Shown here: one piece after another, positions 28,025 to 36,406 of the stretch | Position numbering within the stretch: the first letter of the stretch is position 1 | Layout: each line of letters starts with the position of its first letter | The notes under the pieces: generated by a model | Told to the model about the DNA's origin: nothing | The model's database searches: none | What the model saw: only the letters and a program-made list of their open reading frames with translations | Made by a program: the position numbers and the translations under genes | From: Paraflavisolibacter caeni | GTDB lineage: Bacteria > Bacteroidota > Bacteroidia > Chitinophagales > Chitinophagaceae | Length of the DNA: 64,000 bases | Assembly (NCBI RefSeq): GCF_025628885.1 | Contig: NZ_JAOTIF010000001.1 | Coordinates: 310,001 to 374,000 of the forward strand | Reading direction: 5' to 3'

Positions 28025-29917
28025 ATGATCCATTTTGATTTACCGAAGGAACAATCTTCCATAATAAAAGTTATTGGTATTGGAGGTGGTGGAAGCAACG
28101 CTGTAAACCACATGTACAGCCAGCAAATAGAAGGCGTAAACTTTATTATCTGTAATACAGATGCTCAGGCTATTGCTTTAAGCAATGTGCCTAACAAGGT
28201 TCAACTTGGTCCCCATTTAACCCAAGGTCTCGGGGCCGGCGCTAATCCAGAGATTGGCCGCCAGGCAACAGAGGAATCTTTGGAAGAGATCAAACGCATG
28301 TTGGAAGTAAACACAAAGATGGCCTTTGTGACTGCTGGCATGGGTGGTGGTACCGGTACCGGTGGCGCTCCGATTATCGCAAAGATTTGCAAAGACCTGG
28401 GTGTATTAACTGTAGGTATTGTTACTACTCCATTTGCTTATGAAGGAAGAAAACGTCAGTTGCAAGCAGAAGAAGGTATCAAAATCCTGAAAAACTATGT
28501 TGATACGCTGCTGGTGATCAGTAATGATAAACTGCGTCACCAGTTCGGGAACCTGAAAATGAGGGAGGCTTTTGCCAAGGCTGATAATGTACTTGCTACA
28601 GCGGCTAAATGTATTACCGACGTGATCAACAGCACTGGCCAAATCAATGTTGACTTTGCCGATGTATGCACAGTAATGAAGAATGGTGGTGTTGCTATAC
28701 TTGGTAACGCAGCCTGTGATGGTGAAAATCGCGCTCAAAGAGCAATTGAACAAGCGTTGAACTCTCCATTATTGAATGATAATGAGATCCGTGGTGCAAA
28801 GTGGATACTAATCAACATCAATTCAGCAGAAGGAGAACATGAATTTACCATGGATGAGGTCGATATCATCCAGAACTACCTGTTAAGCCAGGCTGGTGAA
28901 AATACTGATGTGATCCTTGGCTTGGGTTATGATAACAGCTTGGATCAAAAATTGGGAATTACGCTGATTGCTACAGGCTTCCAGTATCATGATCCATTTA
29001 CAAAGAAAGCTGCTTCTAATGCTAAGCAAGAGCCGCAGAAAGAAGAGAAGATCGTTATGACTTTGGGAGGTTCCAATGAACCTGTTAAGCCAACAGCAGA
29101 AATAATTTCAGAACCAATTGATCCTTTAGCTCCTACATTAGTTGAAGAACCAAGAGCAGAATTGGATATTGAAATGCATCAATTGCCTTTCGTAGAAGAG
29201 AAGAAGAGTCCTTATGTTCAACAACCCAGGGAGGCCAACGAGGAGTCATCTTTCCATATGCAATTGAAGATTAAGGAGGAGCCCAGGCAACCTGAAGTTG
29301 ATCCTGAAAAGATGGAATGGGAAATGAAGAAAAAGGCATTAGATGAAAAATTTGCGAGGTTGCACCAGAATATAATTGCACAGGCTGGCAATCCTGCAAG
29401 CCCTCAAGATAACCCGTCGTCTGCAGCGTCGGGTGGTTATCTGGCCAGACCATCCAATATTTATACAGATCAGAAGAAAGATGCATCTTCTTCTAAATCT
29501 GGAGAAGAACCGGTTTCGAAGCCTTTTGCAAAAATTGAGGATGATGATTTAAACATGCAATTAGTGATTCGAAATGACATTCCTGCGGCGGACGATACAA
29601 AGGCCCACCAGACTCCTCAACCTTTTAATGCTCAGGCAGATGAACTCCGTCAAGCCGGAGACGCAGCCGAAGAACAAAGACGGAGATCAGCTGAACGGCT
29701 ACAAAAATTGCGCAACTTGTCGTTCAATGTGAATGCTGCTGACCCGAATAATGAGTTTGAAACAGTGCCAGCGTATATCCGCCGCAATATGGAATTATTC
29801 AACAATTCATCTTCTGTTGAAAATTTCTATAGTAACTATACTGTTAATTCCGATGGTAAAAGTGGTTCACATATTAGTACCATCAATACATTTTTAGATG
29901 GTAAAAAGCCAGACTAG
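28025..29917 (+). CDS. ftsZ: Cell division protein FtsZ, with long linker and tail
   Basis: The tubulin-like GTPase that forms the Z ring. The 630-residue protein has the N-terminal GIGGGGSNAVNHM, the tubulin signature GGGTGTG (107-113), NVDFADV and the T7-loop region. The globular core ends near residue 325. A disordered, Pro/Glu/Gln-rich linker of about 250 residues follows. The FtsA-binding peptide VPAYIRRN (581-588) then appears, but about 40 further residues follow it (FNNSSSVENFYSNY... to the end). E. coli FtsZ has 383 residues and ends just after this peptide. A strong terminator downstream closes the dcw cluster. Confidence 0.96.
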   Translation: MIHFDLPKEQSSIIKVIGIGGGGSNAVNHMYSQQIEGVNFIICNTDAQAIALSNVPNKVQLGPHLTQGLGAGANPEIGRQATEESLEEIKRMLEVNTKMAFVTAGMGGGTGTGGAPIIAKICKDLGVLTVGIVTTPFAYEGRKRQLQAEEGIKILKNYVDTLLVISNDKLRHQFGNLKMREAFAKADNVLATAAKCITDVINSTGQINVDFADVCTVMKNGGVAILGNAACDGENRAQRAIEQALNSPLLNDNEIRGAKWILININSAEGEHEFTMDEVDIIQNYLLSQAGENTDVILGLGYDNSLDQKLGITLIATGFQYHDPFTKKAASNAKQEPQKEEKIVMTLGGSNEPVKPTAEIISEPIDPLAPTLVEEPRAELDIEMHQLPFVEEKKSPYVQQPREANEESSFHMQLKIKEEPRQPEVDPEKMEWEMKKKALDEKFARLHQNIIAQAGNPASPQDNPSSAASGGYLARPSNIYTDQKKDASSSKSGEEPVSKPFAKIEDDDLNMQLVIRNDIPAADDTKAHQTPQPFNAQADELRQAGDAAEEQRRRSAERLQKLRNLSFNVNAADPNNEFETVPAYIRRNMELFNNSSSVENFYSNYTVNSDGKSGSHISTINTFLDGKKPD

Positions 29918-29996
29918 ACTTTTTACCTGCTGTTTTCCAACAGCATCATCTTTGTTTCAATGAAGCAATATATCGAAGCTTCTGTTTTTAGTTGTT

Positions 29997-30025
29997 CCCC
30001 CGCTGTTTCTCCAGCGGGGGTTTTT
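29997..30025 (+). terminator. Rho-independent terminator of the dcw cluster
   Basis: A 9-bp GC-rich stem CCCCCGCTG/CAGCGGGGG (29997-30005 with 30012-30020), a 6-nt loop and a T5 tract lie 80 nt after the ftsZ stop. Confidence 0.88.
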
Positions 30026-30169
30026 ATTAAATCAGATGTTTGTGCCCCGGTATTTAAAAGCCTAAGTGCTAAAACCAGAGAGGTCTTTGAAATGCTAAAG
30101 GATTGTTAATGAAAGTTAATTATAAGAGAAGTTTTCATTACCTATGATTTAAATTGTAGTAAAATCAAA

Positions 30170-30198
30170 TTTGGTTTCATCAAATTTATCTAACATTG
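30170..30198 (+). promoter_or_regulatory. Candidate Bacteroidota promoter for the response regulator
   Basis: TTTG (30170-30173), a 17-nt spacer and TAACATTG (30191-30198; 7 of 8 matches to TAnnTTTG) lie 68 nt upstream of the ATG. Confidence 0.5.
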
Positions 30199-30265
30199 CG
30201 CCGGTCTTTCCTGCTAAAGTGAACAAAGCAGGAAAATTGAACATTATAAATACAGATAAGTAACG

Positions 30266-30706
30266 ATGCAAAAGCTTGCCAGAATCCCTGTGTTAAACCA
30301 ATCCGTCCCAGTTGCTAAGATACTCTTGGTAGATGATGATGCGGATGATCTTCTATTTTTGTCTTCTTCTTTTTCAAAAGCTTCACCTGAGGTAAGATTA
30401 AAACAAGCCTACAGTGTAAGAGAGGCGATGATTTATCTAAACCGGCTGTCAGATGAACAACTGCCTTCCTTGATTGTTATTGATTATAACATGCCTTTAC
30501 AAGATGGTTTGGACTTTTTGAAGATATTACATGAACAAGAGCGGTTTCGTGATATCAAAAAAATTGTATTAAGTACAGCGCAATCAGCTCTTATTAATAA
30601 AGTATGTGTGGAGCAGGGAGCCGATGCTTGTTTTACAAAACCTTTGAAATTAGAACAATATAGAGCCTTGGCTGAAAGGGCTTTAGAAGAATTTATAAAC
30701 AATTGA
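30266..30706 (+). CDS. Single-domain response regulator (receiver only)
   Basis: A 146-residue protein made of one CheY-like receiver domain after an N-terminal extension of about 17 residues. The acidic pocket is DDD at 23-25, the phospho-acceptor is D73 (VIDYNMP), the conserved Thr/Ser position is S103 (LSTAQS) and the lysine is K125 (FTKPL). There is no output domain, so it acts by protein contact or phosphorelay. Spacing DDD-ADD and the DYNMP motif resemble receivers that partner with hybrid kinases or phytochromes in Bacteroidota. It is monocistronic, with its own promoter and terminator. Confidence 0.93.
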   Translation: MQKLARIPVLNQSVPVAKILLVDDDADDLLFLSSSFSKASPEVRLKQAYSVREAMIYLNRLSDEQLPSLIVIDYNMPLQDGLDFLKILHEQERFRDIKKIVLSTAQSALINKVCVEQGADACFTKPLKLEQYRALAERALEEFINN

Positions 30707-30727
30707 TGGCTTTAAATTACTGTATTG

Positions 30728-30761
30728 AATCCCTGTTTGCCCATCAAACAGGGATTTTTGT
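30728..30761 (+). terminator. Rho-independent terminator after the response regulator
   Basis: A perfect 12-bp stem AATCCCTGTTTG/CAAACAGGGATT (30728-30739 with 30745-30756) with a CCCAT loop is followed by further T residues, 22 nt after the stop codon. Confidence 0.9.
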
Positions 30762-30787
30762 TTATAAACTGGTCACAAAGATGATTC

Positions 30788-30819
30788 TTGGCTGCAATTA
30801 TGCTAATCATCGAACTTTG
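30788..30819 (+). promoter_or_regulatory. Candidate promoter of the TIGR01777 gene
   Basis: TTGG (30788-30791), a 20-nt spacer and GAACTTTG (30812-30819; 7 of 8 to TAnnTTTG) end 23 nt before the ATG. The element lies downstream of the preceding terminator, as expected for an independent unit. Confidence 0.5.
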
Positions 30820-30842
30820 CTTACCTAAAAGAAGAAAATACT

Positions 30843-31778
30843 ATGGCAACTGTACTCATTAGCGGGGGAACTGGTTTGATTGGAACTGTTTTGACGAAAG
30901 AATTATTAGGCAAAGGCTATAATGTCATTATTCTTTCGAGGGAGCCAAAGCAAACAAAAGACAATGAGGAAAGGATAAAGTATGCCGGATGGAATATAAA
31001 AGACCAGGCAATTGATAAAGTAGCTATTGAACAAGCTGATTATATAGTGCACCTTGCGGGCGCTAACGTAGCTGGTAGCCGTTGGACTGATAAAGGAAAA
31101 AAAGAAATCGTAGACAGCAGGGTGAATAGTAGCAGACTGCTGGTAAGAGCCTTACAAGAAACCAAAAATCATGTGAAGGCTGTGGTTTGTGCCTCAGCAA
31201 TTGGTTGGTATGGACCTGATCCCCAGGTGCCAAACCCTCAGCCATTTGTTGAGAGCAACAAAGCCGATGATTCTTTTTTAGGTCGCACTTGCCAGCAATG
31301 GGAGTCAAGTATTGAACCTGTAATGGAATTAGGGAAACGACTTGTGAAGCTGCGTACAGGTATTGTCCTTAGCGAAGAAGGTGGCGCTTATCCAGAGTTC
31401 CGAAAATCATTGCAATTTGGTTCTGCTGCCATATTAGGAAGTGGAAGGCAAGTAATAAGCTGGATACATATAGATGATCTTGTTCGTATGTATATTGAAG
31501 CTATAGAGAATGAAAACTGGAAGGGGGCTTACAATGCAGTAGCTCCAAACCCTGTCAGCAATAAAGAGTTGGTGCTTGCTATAGCCAAAGAAAGTGGCCG
31601 TTTCTATGTGCCTATTCATGTGCCCCAATTAGCTCTTAAAGTTGTCTTAGGTGAAATGAGCATTGAAGTTTTGAAAAGCGCGACAGTAAGCTGCAGAAAA
31701 GTGCAGGAGACCGGTTTTCAATTCCTGTTTCCTACAATAGAAGCGGCCGTGCAAAACTTACAAAAGAAAGCCTCCTGA
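30843..31778 (+). CDS. TIGR01777 family NAD-dependent epimerase/dehydratase-like protein
   Basis: A 311-residue extended short-chain dehydrogenase related to E. coli YfcH. The NAD-binding GGTGLIGTVL is at the N terminus, followed by HLAGANVAGSRWT near residue 70 and SAIGWYGPD near 118. LRTGIVLSEEGGAYPEF, SWIHIDDLVRM and the C-terminal DUF1731 region (VPQLALKVVLGEMSIEVLKS) complete it. The YxxxK-type catalytic lysine of classical epimerases is not obvious. Physiological substrate is unknown. It is monocistronic. Confidence 0.92.
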   Translation: MATVLISGGTGLIGTVLTKELLGKGYNVIILSREPKQTKDNEERIKYAGWNIKDQAIDKVAIEQADYIVHLAGANVAGSRWTDKGKKEIVDSRVNSSRLLVRALQETKNHVKAVVCASAIGWYGPDPQVPNPQPFVESNKADDSFLGRTCQQWESSIEPVMELGKRLVKLRTGIVLSEEGGAYPEFRKSLQFGSAAILGSGRQVISWIHIDDLVRMYIEAIENENWKGAYNAVAPNPVSNKELVLAIAKESGRFYVPIHVPQLALKVVLGEMSIEVLKSATVSCRKVQETGFQFLFPTIEAAVQNLQKKAS

Positions 31779-31795
31779 GTGGAGGCCGTTTTTTT
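31770..31795. terminator. Terminator overlapping the TIGR01777 stop codon
   Basis: GCCTCC/GGAGGC (31770-31775 with 31781-31786) encloses the TGA stop in its loop and is followed by CG and a T7 run. It separates this gene from the convergent M16 pair and compresses the two gene ends to 15 nt. Confidence 0.75.
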
Positions 31796-33134
31796 ATAAA
31801 GGTTTAATTTCCTGGGGCATTTGTGGTAATTCTTTTTGTGTGTACATTTTGGTCTCAACTTTTTTGGGATCGCCCCGGTAAGCCCAGGTTATATTGCCGA
31901 TATATTTATTAAAAACGCGGTTCAGATCAGATAGGGTTACTTTTTTCATGTCATCTTTTATCGTATAAGCTCTTCGCCAGTTGCCGTTAATCACCTCATT
32001 TGAGGCTAGTGCGCCAGCCAGGGCGCTATTGGTTTCCTGTTGATAATATGTTTGGGTTACATAAACCGTTTTTATGTTATTGAGTTCTTCTTCTTTAAAA
32101 CCTTCTTTCTTTACTTTATCAATCAGTTGGCGGGCTATTACAATGTATTTATTGGGATCGGTTGTGGTTACATAAATACTGGCGTAAGGTGTTAACCCTC
32201 CACTAAACCAGGTTGCGGGTGCATAAGAAAGGCCATTTTTGCTTCTTATTTCCACGAAATGCCTGTTATAAAAAATACGCATTGCCAGGATAAAAGCATC
32301 ATAGTCTGGGGTACCCGGTTGCGGGGCGCTGGTAATACCCTGAATATAGTTGGTCGCAAACTCTTTTTCCTCATACTTCATTGAATTAGCTGAAGGAGCA
32401 TAAGATTCTTTTTTAGGTGTGAAGGGTTTTCCGGCAGGTATTTTTGCTAAGAAGCTTTGTACCTTTTGTTGAAGGTCGTTTTTATCTATCTCGCCAACAA
32501 TCACTATTAATAAGTGATTTCGATTGAAAATGGTTTGATAGTATTTTTTAGTTTCTTCAGATGTCAATTTACTAACGATCTCTATTGTGCCTTGTGGGTT
32601 TTTAGCGTAGTCTTTACCAGCAAAAGCCAATTGTTGTGCCATTCTCCTGATCGCATAATCAGGGTTGGATTCATTGGCTCTTAATACCGTAACAGCATCC
32701 TGTTTGATGCGCTCAAATTCTTTTGTATCAAATTTGGGAATGGTCATGGCATCTGTATATAACTGCCATACTGTTTCGAAATCACTTTTTATACAGTTCA
32801 TTCTAAAGGTGGCATAATCCATTTCTGTGTAGCCGTTCATTTGGGCACTCGCTTTATCCAGTTTGTTTTTGAAAGCGTTTTTGTCGTCTTTTAATGTACC
32901 ACATTCGGTTAGGGCAGTTAATGACAGACTCTCGATACCGGCTTTAGAGGCAGGGTAATTTTGAACGCCGCCTTTGATGATCGTCCTGACTTCTACTATT
33001 TCGTTGCCGCTGGGTTGAACGATTACATTAACCCCATTGATATTCATTTCATATGGTTCGCCCATTTGAGCGAAAAGGTATACAGGTGCTACAGATACTG
33101 TAAGCAGGATAATATGTTTCAGAATATGTTTCAT
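31794..33134 (-). CDS. M16 peptidase-like protein, non-catalytic subunit
   Basis: A 446-residue exported protein of the pitrilysin (M16) fold with a signal peptide (MKHILKHIILLTVSVAPVYLFAQ). The position where active members carry HxxEH reads SKAGIESLSLTALTE with no histidines, so this chain cannot bind the catalytic zinc. A C-terminal M16 domain follows, with TNYIQGITSAPQPGTPDYDA and the RNGLSY-like motif RSKNGLSYAPATWF. In this arrangement such chains pair with a catalytic partner; the upstream gene, 1 nt away, encodes one. The heterodimer would act in the periplasm or at the outer membrane on peptides. Confidence 0.9.
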   Translation of the reverse strand: MKHILKHIILLTVSVAPVYLFAQMGEPYEMNINGVNVIVQPSGNEIVEVRTIIKGGVQNYPASKAGIESLSLTALTECGTLKDDKNAFKNKLDKASAQMNGYTEMDYATFRMNCIKSDFETVWQLYTDAMTIPKFDTKEFERIKQDAVTVLRANESNPDYAIRRMAQQLAFAGKDYAKNPQGTIEIVSKLTSEETKKYYQTIFNRNHLLIVIVGEIDKNDLQQKVQSFLAKIPAGKPFTPKKESYAPSANSMKYEEKEFATNYIQGITSAPQPGTPDYDAFILAMRIFYNRHFVEIRSKNGLSYAPATWFSGGLTPYASIYVTTTDPNKYIVIARQLIDKVKKEGFKEEELNNIKTVYVTQTYYQQETNSALAGALASNEVINGNWRRAYTIKDDMKKVTLSDLNRVFNKYIGNITWAYRGDPKKVETKMYTQKELPQMPQEIKPL

Positions 33135-33135
33135 G

Positions 33136-34506
33136 TCACAAGTCTTTTGATTTAAAGAATTCGCCAGGATTATATTTTTTATTCATTTCCGGACTAATGA
33201 TCATACCCGCAACAAACGGCTTGTTCCTCATATATTTATTGACATAATTAGTTATGTCCTGTCTTGTAACTTTCATTACATTGTCTACATAGTCCGTAAA
33301 ATAATCCAGGGATGTACTCGCCCACCAATAGGTTAACTGCATGGATAACCTGGAGGGCTTTTCATTTTGACGTATCTCATTCCGGCGAAACACTTCCTTG
33401 GCAGTTTGCAGCTGTTCATCAGTCAGGTAATTGGGATCGCCAAACTGGTTGATTTGGTTCATTACTTCCGCATAGCATTCCTTTAATTTATCGGGATTGG
33501 GAACAACAAATAACTGGATAGGTCCTACATACCGGTTTGTGACATAGTTGACACTCACATTAGTAGCTAATCCTTTATCGACCAAGGCCTGTTGCCATTT
33601 TGAAGCATTCAATTCAAGCGCTGTAGAAAAGATGTCGGCAGCCAAAGTTGCTGCAGAATCTTTACGATACTCAGGGCCCTGCCAAGTAAGCATTATAAAT
33701 GGTGTTTGCGCTATAGAAGATTCCTTAATGAAGTAGTCTGTTTTCGTTAATGGTTTAAATTCAGGGATAGGAAACTTCACTTGTGGATCAAAGCCGCTAT
33801 TGGGCCAGTCTCCATATATTTTGTTTGCCAGGGCAAAAGCCTGGTCGTGTTTTATATCGCCTGTTATGACCAGAATAGAATTGTTTGGATGATAGTATTT
33901 GTCTTTGATCACCATCATCTTTTCAGGCGTAGCTGTATTAATGATTTCGTGATCTCCAATGGGGTTTTTGCGGGTAAATAAATCTCCCCATAATCTTTTG
34001 CTATTTTCTATCCATAATTGAAATCCGGGATTGCTTTCTGCCCGCTGAAACTCACCATCAACAACCGGTCTTTCTTTTTGCATATCCTCGGCCCGGTAAA
34101 TTGGAAAGCGCATAGCAGCGTTCATAAACTTTAAGCCAGCTTCCAGGCTATCTCTATCAAATGTAAAAAAGTAGTTCACCCGCTCTACGTCTGTGGTCCC
34201 GTTCCAAATAGCCCCTAACTCTTGGGTGCGCTCTATGAACTTCTCCTGATCGGGATAGTCCTTGTTGGCTTTAAAAAACATATGTTCAAACAAGTGGGAT
34301 AAACCGCTATATTCGGGCCCTTCGGTGTAAGCTCCATTTTTAACGGCAATTTCAATGGTGGCTAATGGCACGCGGTTGTTTTCAATGACAACAACCTCAA
34401 GTCCATTGTTTAATTTTTGCCAATAATAGTTTGCAGGGAGTCGCGGTTGTGCCCAGGAAGAGAGCAAGGCACAACTTGCCAAAAGGCAAAAGAAACCTCG
34501 TTTCAT
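33136..34506 (-). CDS. M16 family zinc metallopeptidase, catalytic subunit
   Basis: A 456-residue exported peptidase with a signal peptide (MKRGFFCLLASCALLSSWAQ) and the inverted zinc motif H71-LFE-H75 (YSGLSHLFEHMFFKA). The third ligand should be the glutamate in the VDGEFQRAESNPG segment about 75-80 residues later. The first gene of a two-gene unit with its inactive partner, transcribed leftwards. The pair resembles the bacterial ancestors of mitochondrial processing peptidase, in which one subunit has lost the zinc site. Confidence 0.93.
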   Translation of the reverse strand: MKRGFFCLLASCALLSSWAQPRLPANYYWQKLNNGLEVVVIENNRVPLATIEIAVKNGAYTEGPEYSGLSHLFEHMFFKANKDYPDQEKFIERTQELGAIWNGTTDVERVNYFFTFDRDSLEAGLKFMNAAMRFPIYRAEDMQKERPVVDGEFQRAESNPGFQLWIENSKRLWGDLFTRKNPIGDHEIINTATPEKMMVIKDKYYHPNNSILVITGDIKHDQAFALANKIYGDWPNSGFDPQVKFPIPEFKPLTKTDYFIKESSIAQTPFIMLTWQGPEYRKDSAATLAADIFSTALELNASKWQQALVDKGLATNVSVNYVTNRYVGPIQLFVVPNPDKLKECYAEVMNQINQFGDPNYLTDEQLQTAKEVFRRNEIRQNEKPSRLSMQLTYWWASTSLDYFTDYVDNVMKVTRQDITNYVNKYMRNKPFVAGMIISPEMNKKYNPGEFFKSKDL

Positions 34507-34566
34507 ATGATTGGTTTAGGTGAGAATGATATATCCTAATTTACGATAATTACTTCTCTATTGCAT

Positions 34567-35229
34567 TTACGCCTGCATATTTTGGTTATGTGGCCAATGG
34601 TAAACATTCGAGAATTCTCCAATCACGGATAAGCGGTTGTGGAATCTTAGTTTATGCAGTTTAAGGCTACGGATGTCTTCCGGCAAGACTTTTCGGAACA
34701 TGGGATGCATGGTGCCGCCTTTGGCACCAGCAGGTATAGATGGGTCGTATTGGTAAGGTGGGTCTACCAGGGTGCCCCTGGGATACATGATACCGGGCAC
34801 TCCTTTTCCCCTGATGTCGAGGTCTTTCGGGTGATCCAGTCCTAAAGTATGGCCATATTCGTGAGCTGCTGTGGTAGAGCCTTTATACAAGTTTTCCAAT
34901 TTGAAATAACCACTGTTGCAACCAAGGCCATCAACAAAAGAAATATTACCAATTGCGAAATCTTCTATCCTGAAATAATTGTTACGGGGAATGTCATTCT
35001 GTAGTACTTCCAACTCCGGGATGTCTTTGTTGAGTTCAGCGGTGATCCTGAAGATCACCTGGAAGTTGGTGCTGTCAAAGGAAATGGTTGCTGCTGGCTC
35101 ATTCCACATGGTCTCTATTTCTTCACGTAATTGTTCGGTAATTTGTTCGTCGGCAGCATTGCCATACGTAATAATGTGTGAATGAATCAAAAGCACCTGT
35201 TTTCCTGCGTCTAATTCTACTTCTCCCAT
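34567..35229 (-). CDS. Metzincin-type zinc metalloprotease (M10/matrixin-like), no signal peptide
   Basis: A 220-residue protein with the extended zinc motif H123-E-Y-G-H127-TLGLD-H133 and a Met-turn at GIMYP (M148), the two defining features of metzincins. The N terminus (MGEVELDAGKQVLL) shows no signal peptide or lipobox, which is unusual because matrixins are normally secreted. Its start codon overlaps the stop of the upstream cyclase gene by one base (TAATG), so it is translationally coupled to it. Substrate unknown. Secretion by another route, or action inside the cell, is not resolved. Confidence 0.82.
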   Translation of the reverse strand: MGEVELDAGKQVLLIHSHIITYGNAADEQITEQLREEIETMWNEPAATISFDSTNFQVIFRITAELNKDIPELEVLQNDIPRNNYFRIEDFAIGNISFVDGLGCNSGYFKLENLYKGSTTAAHEYGHTLGLDHPKDLDIRGKGVPGIMYPRGTLVDPPYQYDPSIPAGAKGGTMHPMFRKVLPEDIRSLKLHKLRFHNRLSVIGEFSNVYHWPHNQNMQA

Positions 35230-36296
35230 TAGCTTTCCAGTTTAAGAGCATATAATTTAATAGGTTCCTGTTTCCCTTTCAGCTCCATTTTGCCAATTTC
35301 TTCAATGTTATAGCCACTTGGAGGTTGAAAGTCATTCAGAAAGTCCTTTGATAATAAATAAGGCTCTTCCAGTTCCGCACACATACCACAAATACGGGCT
35401 GTCGTGTTCGTTGTGTCGCCACAATAAATAAGATCCCGTTTGATAATGCCAATCAGCCCGGAAGTGACTTCCCCGGCATGCACGCCTACTTTAAATTCAG
35501 GAACAATTCCATACTTTCTTTTATAGAATTTTTCTCTTCGTTTCAGCAGGAAGTAGGAGTTCCTGATGAATTTAAGACTGTGCGCTTTGTTTTCAGGTGT
35601 ATTGAGCCAAGTGAGCACCATTTCGTCGCCTACATATTGGTAAATCTCTCCATTGTTGGCTAATACAGAAATTGTAATATCGCTAAAAAAGTTTCTAAGC
35701 AACCTGAAGTATTTCTCGTGGCCCAATTGTTCAGCAATCGTAGTAGAGGCATTCATATCCAGGAAAATGAAGATCCTGTTTTCAATCTTGGGTCTGTGGT
35801 ACTCACCGCTCAGCATCCTCCAGAACAGCCCGGGGCCGTATTTGTCCGTGACCTCAAGGAGGATAATCGAGAGCAGGGTCATTAAGCCCATATCTATCAG
35901 GAAGATATTGAATGTCCGTGTTCTGACGATCTTGGTAAAAAAGCTATGGATAAAGTGATCAAAGTCGCGGTGGTAATGAAAGACAAAATAGCCCATCAAT
36001 AATAGGAAGGCAATAATGAAAAACAAGAAGACCGTGATCAGGAGCTTAAAAATACTGGCCAGCCAGACAGGGAAGTGGTTAAAAGCCTTTTTCAGGAAGA
36101 AGATCAGAACCCCTGTAATGACAAAACCGATGATGCCGAAAGTGAAAGAAAATTCCGGCATGGAAACTTGCACTCCCAGGTCGTAAGCCCTTCTGATCAA
36201 GTTCTCATAAAATACGATCCCGAAAACAATCCAGATCAATGAAATGACAATTAGGGTGCGCAGGCGGTAATAAAAAAAGTTTCTGGGCATAGACAT
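35229..36296 (-). CDS. Membrane-bound class III adenylate/guanylate cyclase
   Basis: A 355-residue protein with about four hydrophobic helices in its first 150 residues and a C-terminal class III cyclase domain. The metal-binding aspartates are D180 (FLDMNAST) and D224 (QYVGDEMVLTW). The transition-state pair lies in NTTARICGM (Asn and Arg four apart), and the HAGEVTSGLIG segment is present. It should make cAMP or cGMP from the inner face of the membrane. In-frame starts at 36326 (ATG) or slightly further up would add about 10 residues. It is coupled to the downstream metzincin gene. Confidence 0.87.
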   Translation of the reverse strand: MSMPRNFFYYRLRTLIVISLIWIVFGIVFYENLIRRAYDLGVQVSMPEFSFTFGIIGFVITGVLIFFLKKAFNHFPVWLASIFKLLITVFLFFIIAFLLLMGYFVFHYHRDFDHFIHSFFTKIVRTRTFNIFLIDMGLMTLLSIILLEVTDKYGPGLFWRMLSGEYHRPKIENRIFIFLDMNASTTIAEQLGHEKYFRLLRNFFSDITISVLANNGEIYQYVGDEMVLTWLNTPENKAHSLKFIRNSYFLLKRREKFYKRKYGIVPEFKVGVHAGEVTSGLIGIIKRDLIYCGDTTNTTARICGMCAELEEPYLLSKDFLNDFQPPSGYNIEEIGKMELKGKQEPIKLYALKLES

Positions 36297-36406
36297 TTTA
36301 ACAATTAAATATGAAACGCCAAACATCAAAAGGAGAACTTATTTCAGGTTTGACATTTCACATTTGGCTCACTGCTACTTATGCAAATGTTGTGCTTAAA
36401 TCTTTT

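Larger units (their letters stand above)
29918..30265. other. Intergenic region after ftsZ
   Basis: This 348-nt gap holds the dcw terminator (29997-30025) and a candidate promoter for the response regulator gene (30170-30198). Between them is AT-rich sequence with no convincing reading frame or repeat. Confidence 0.7.
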
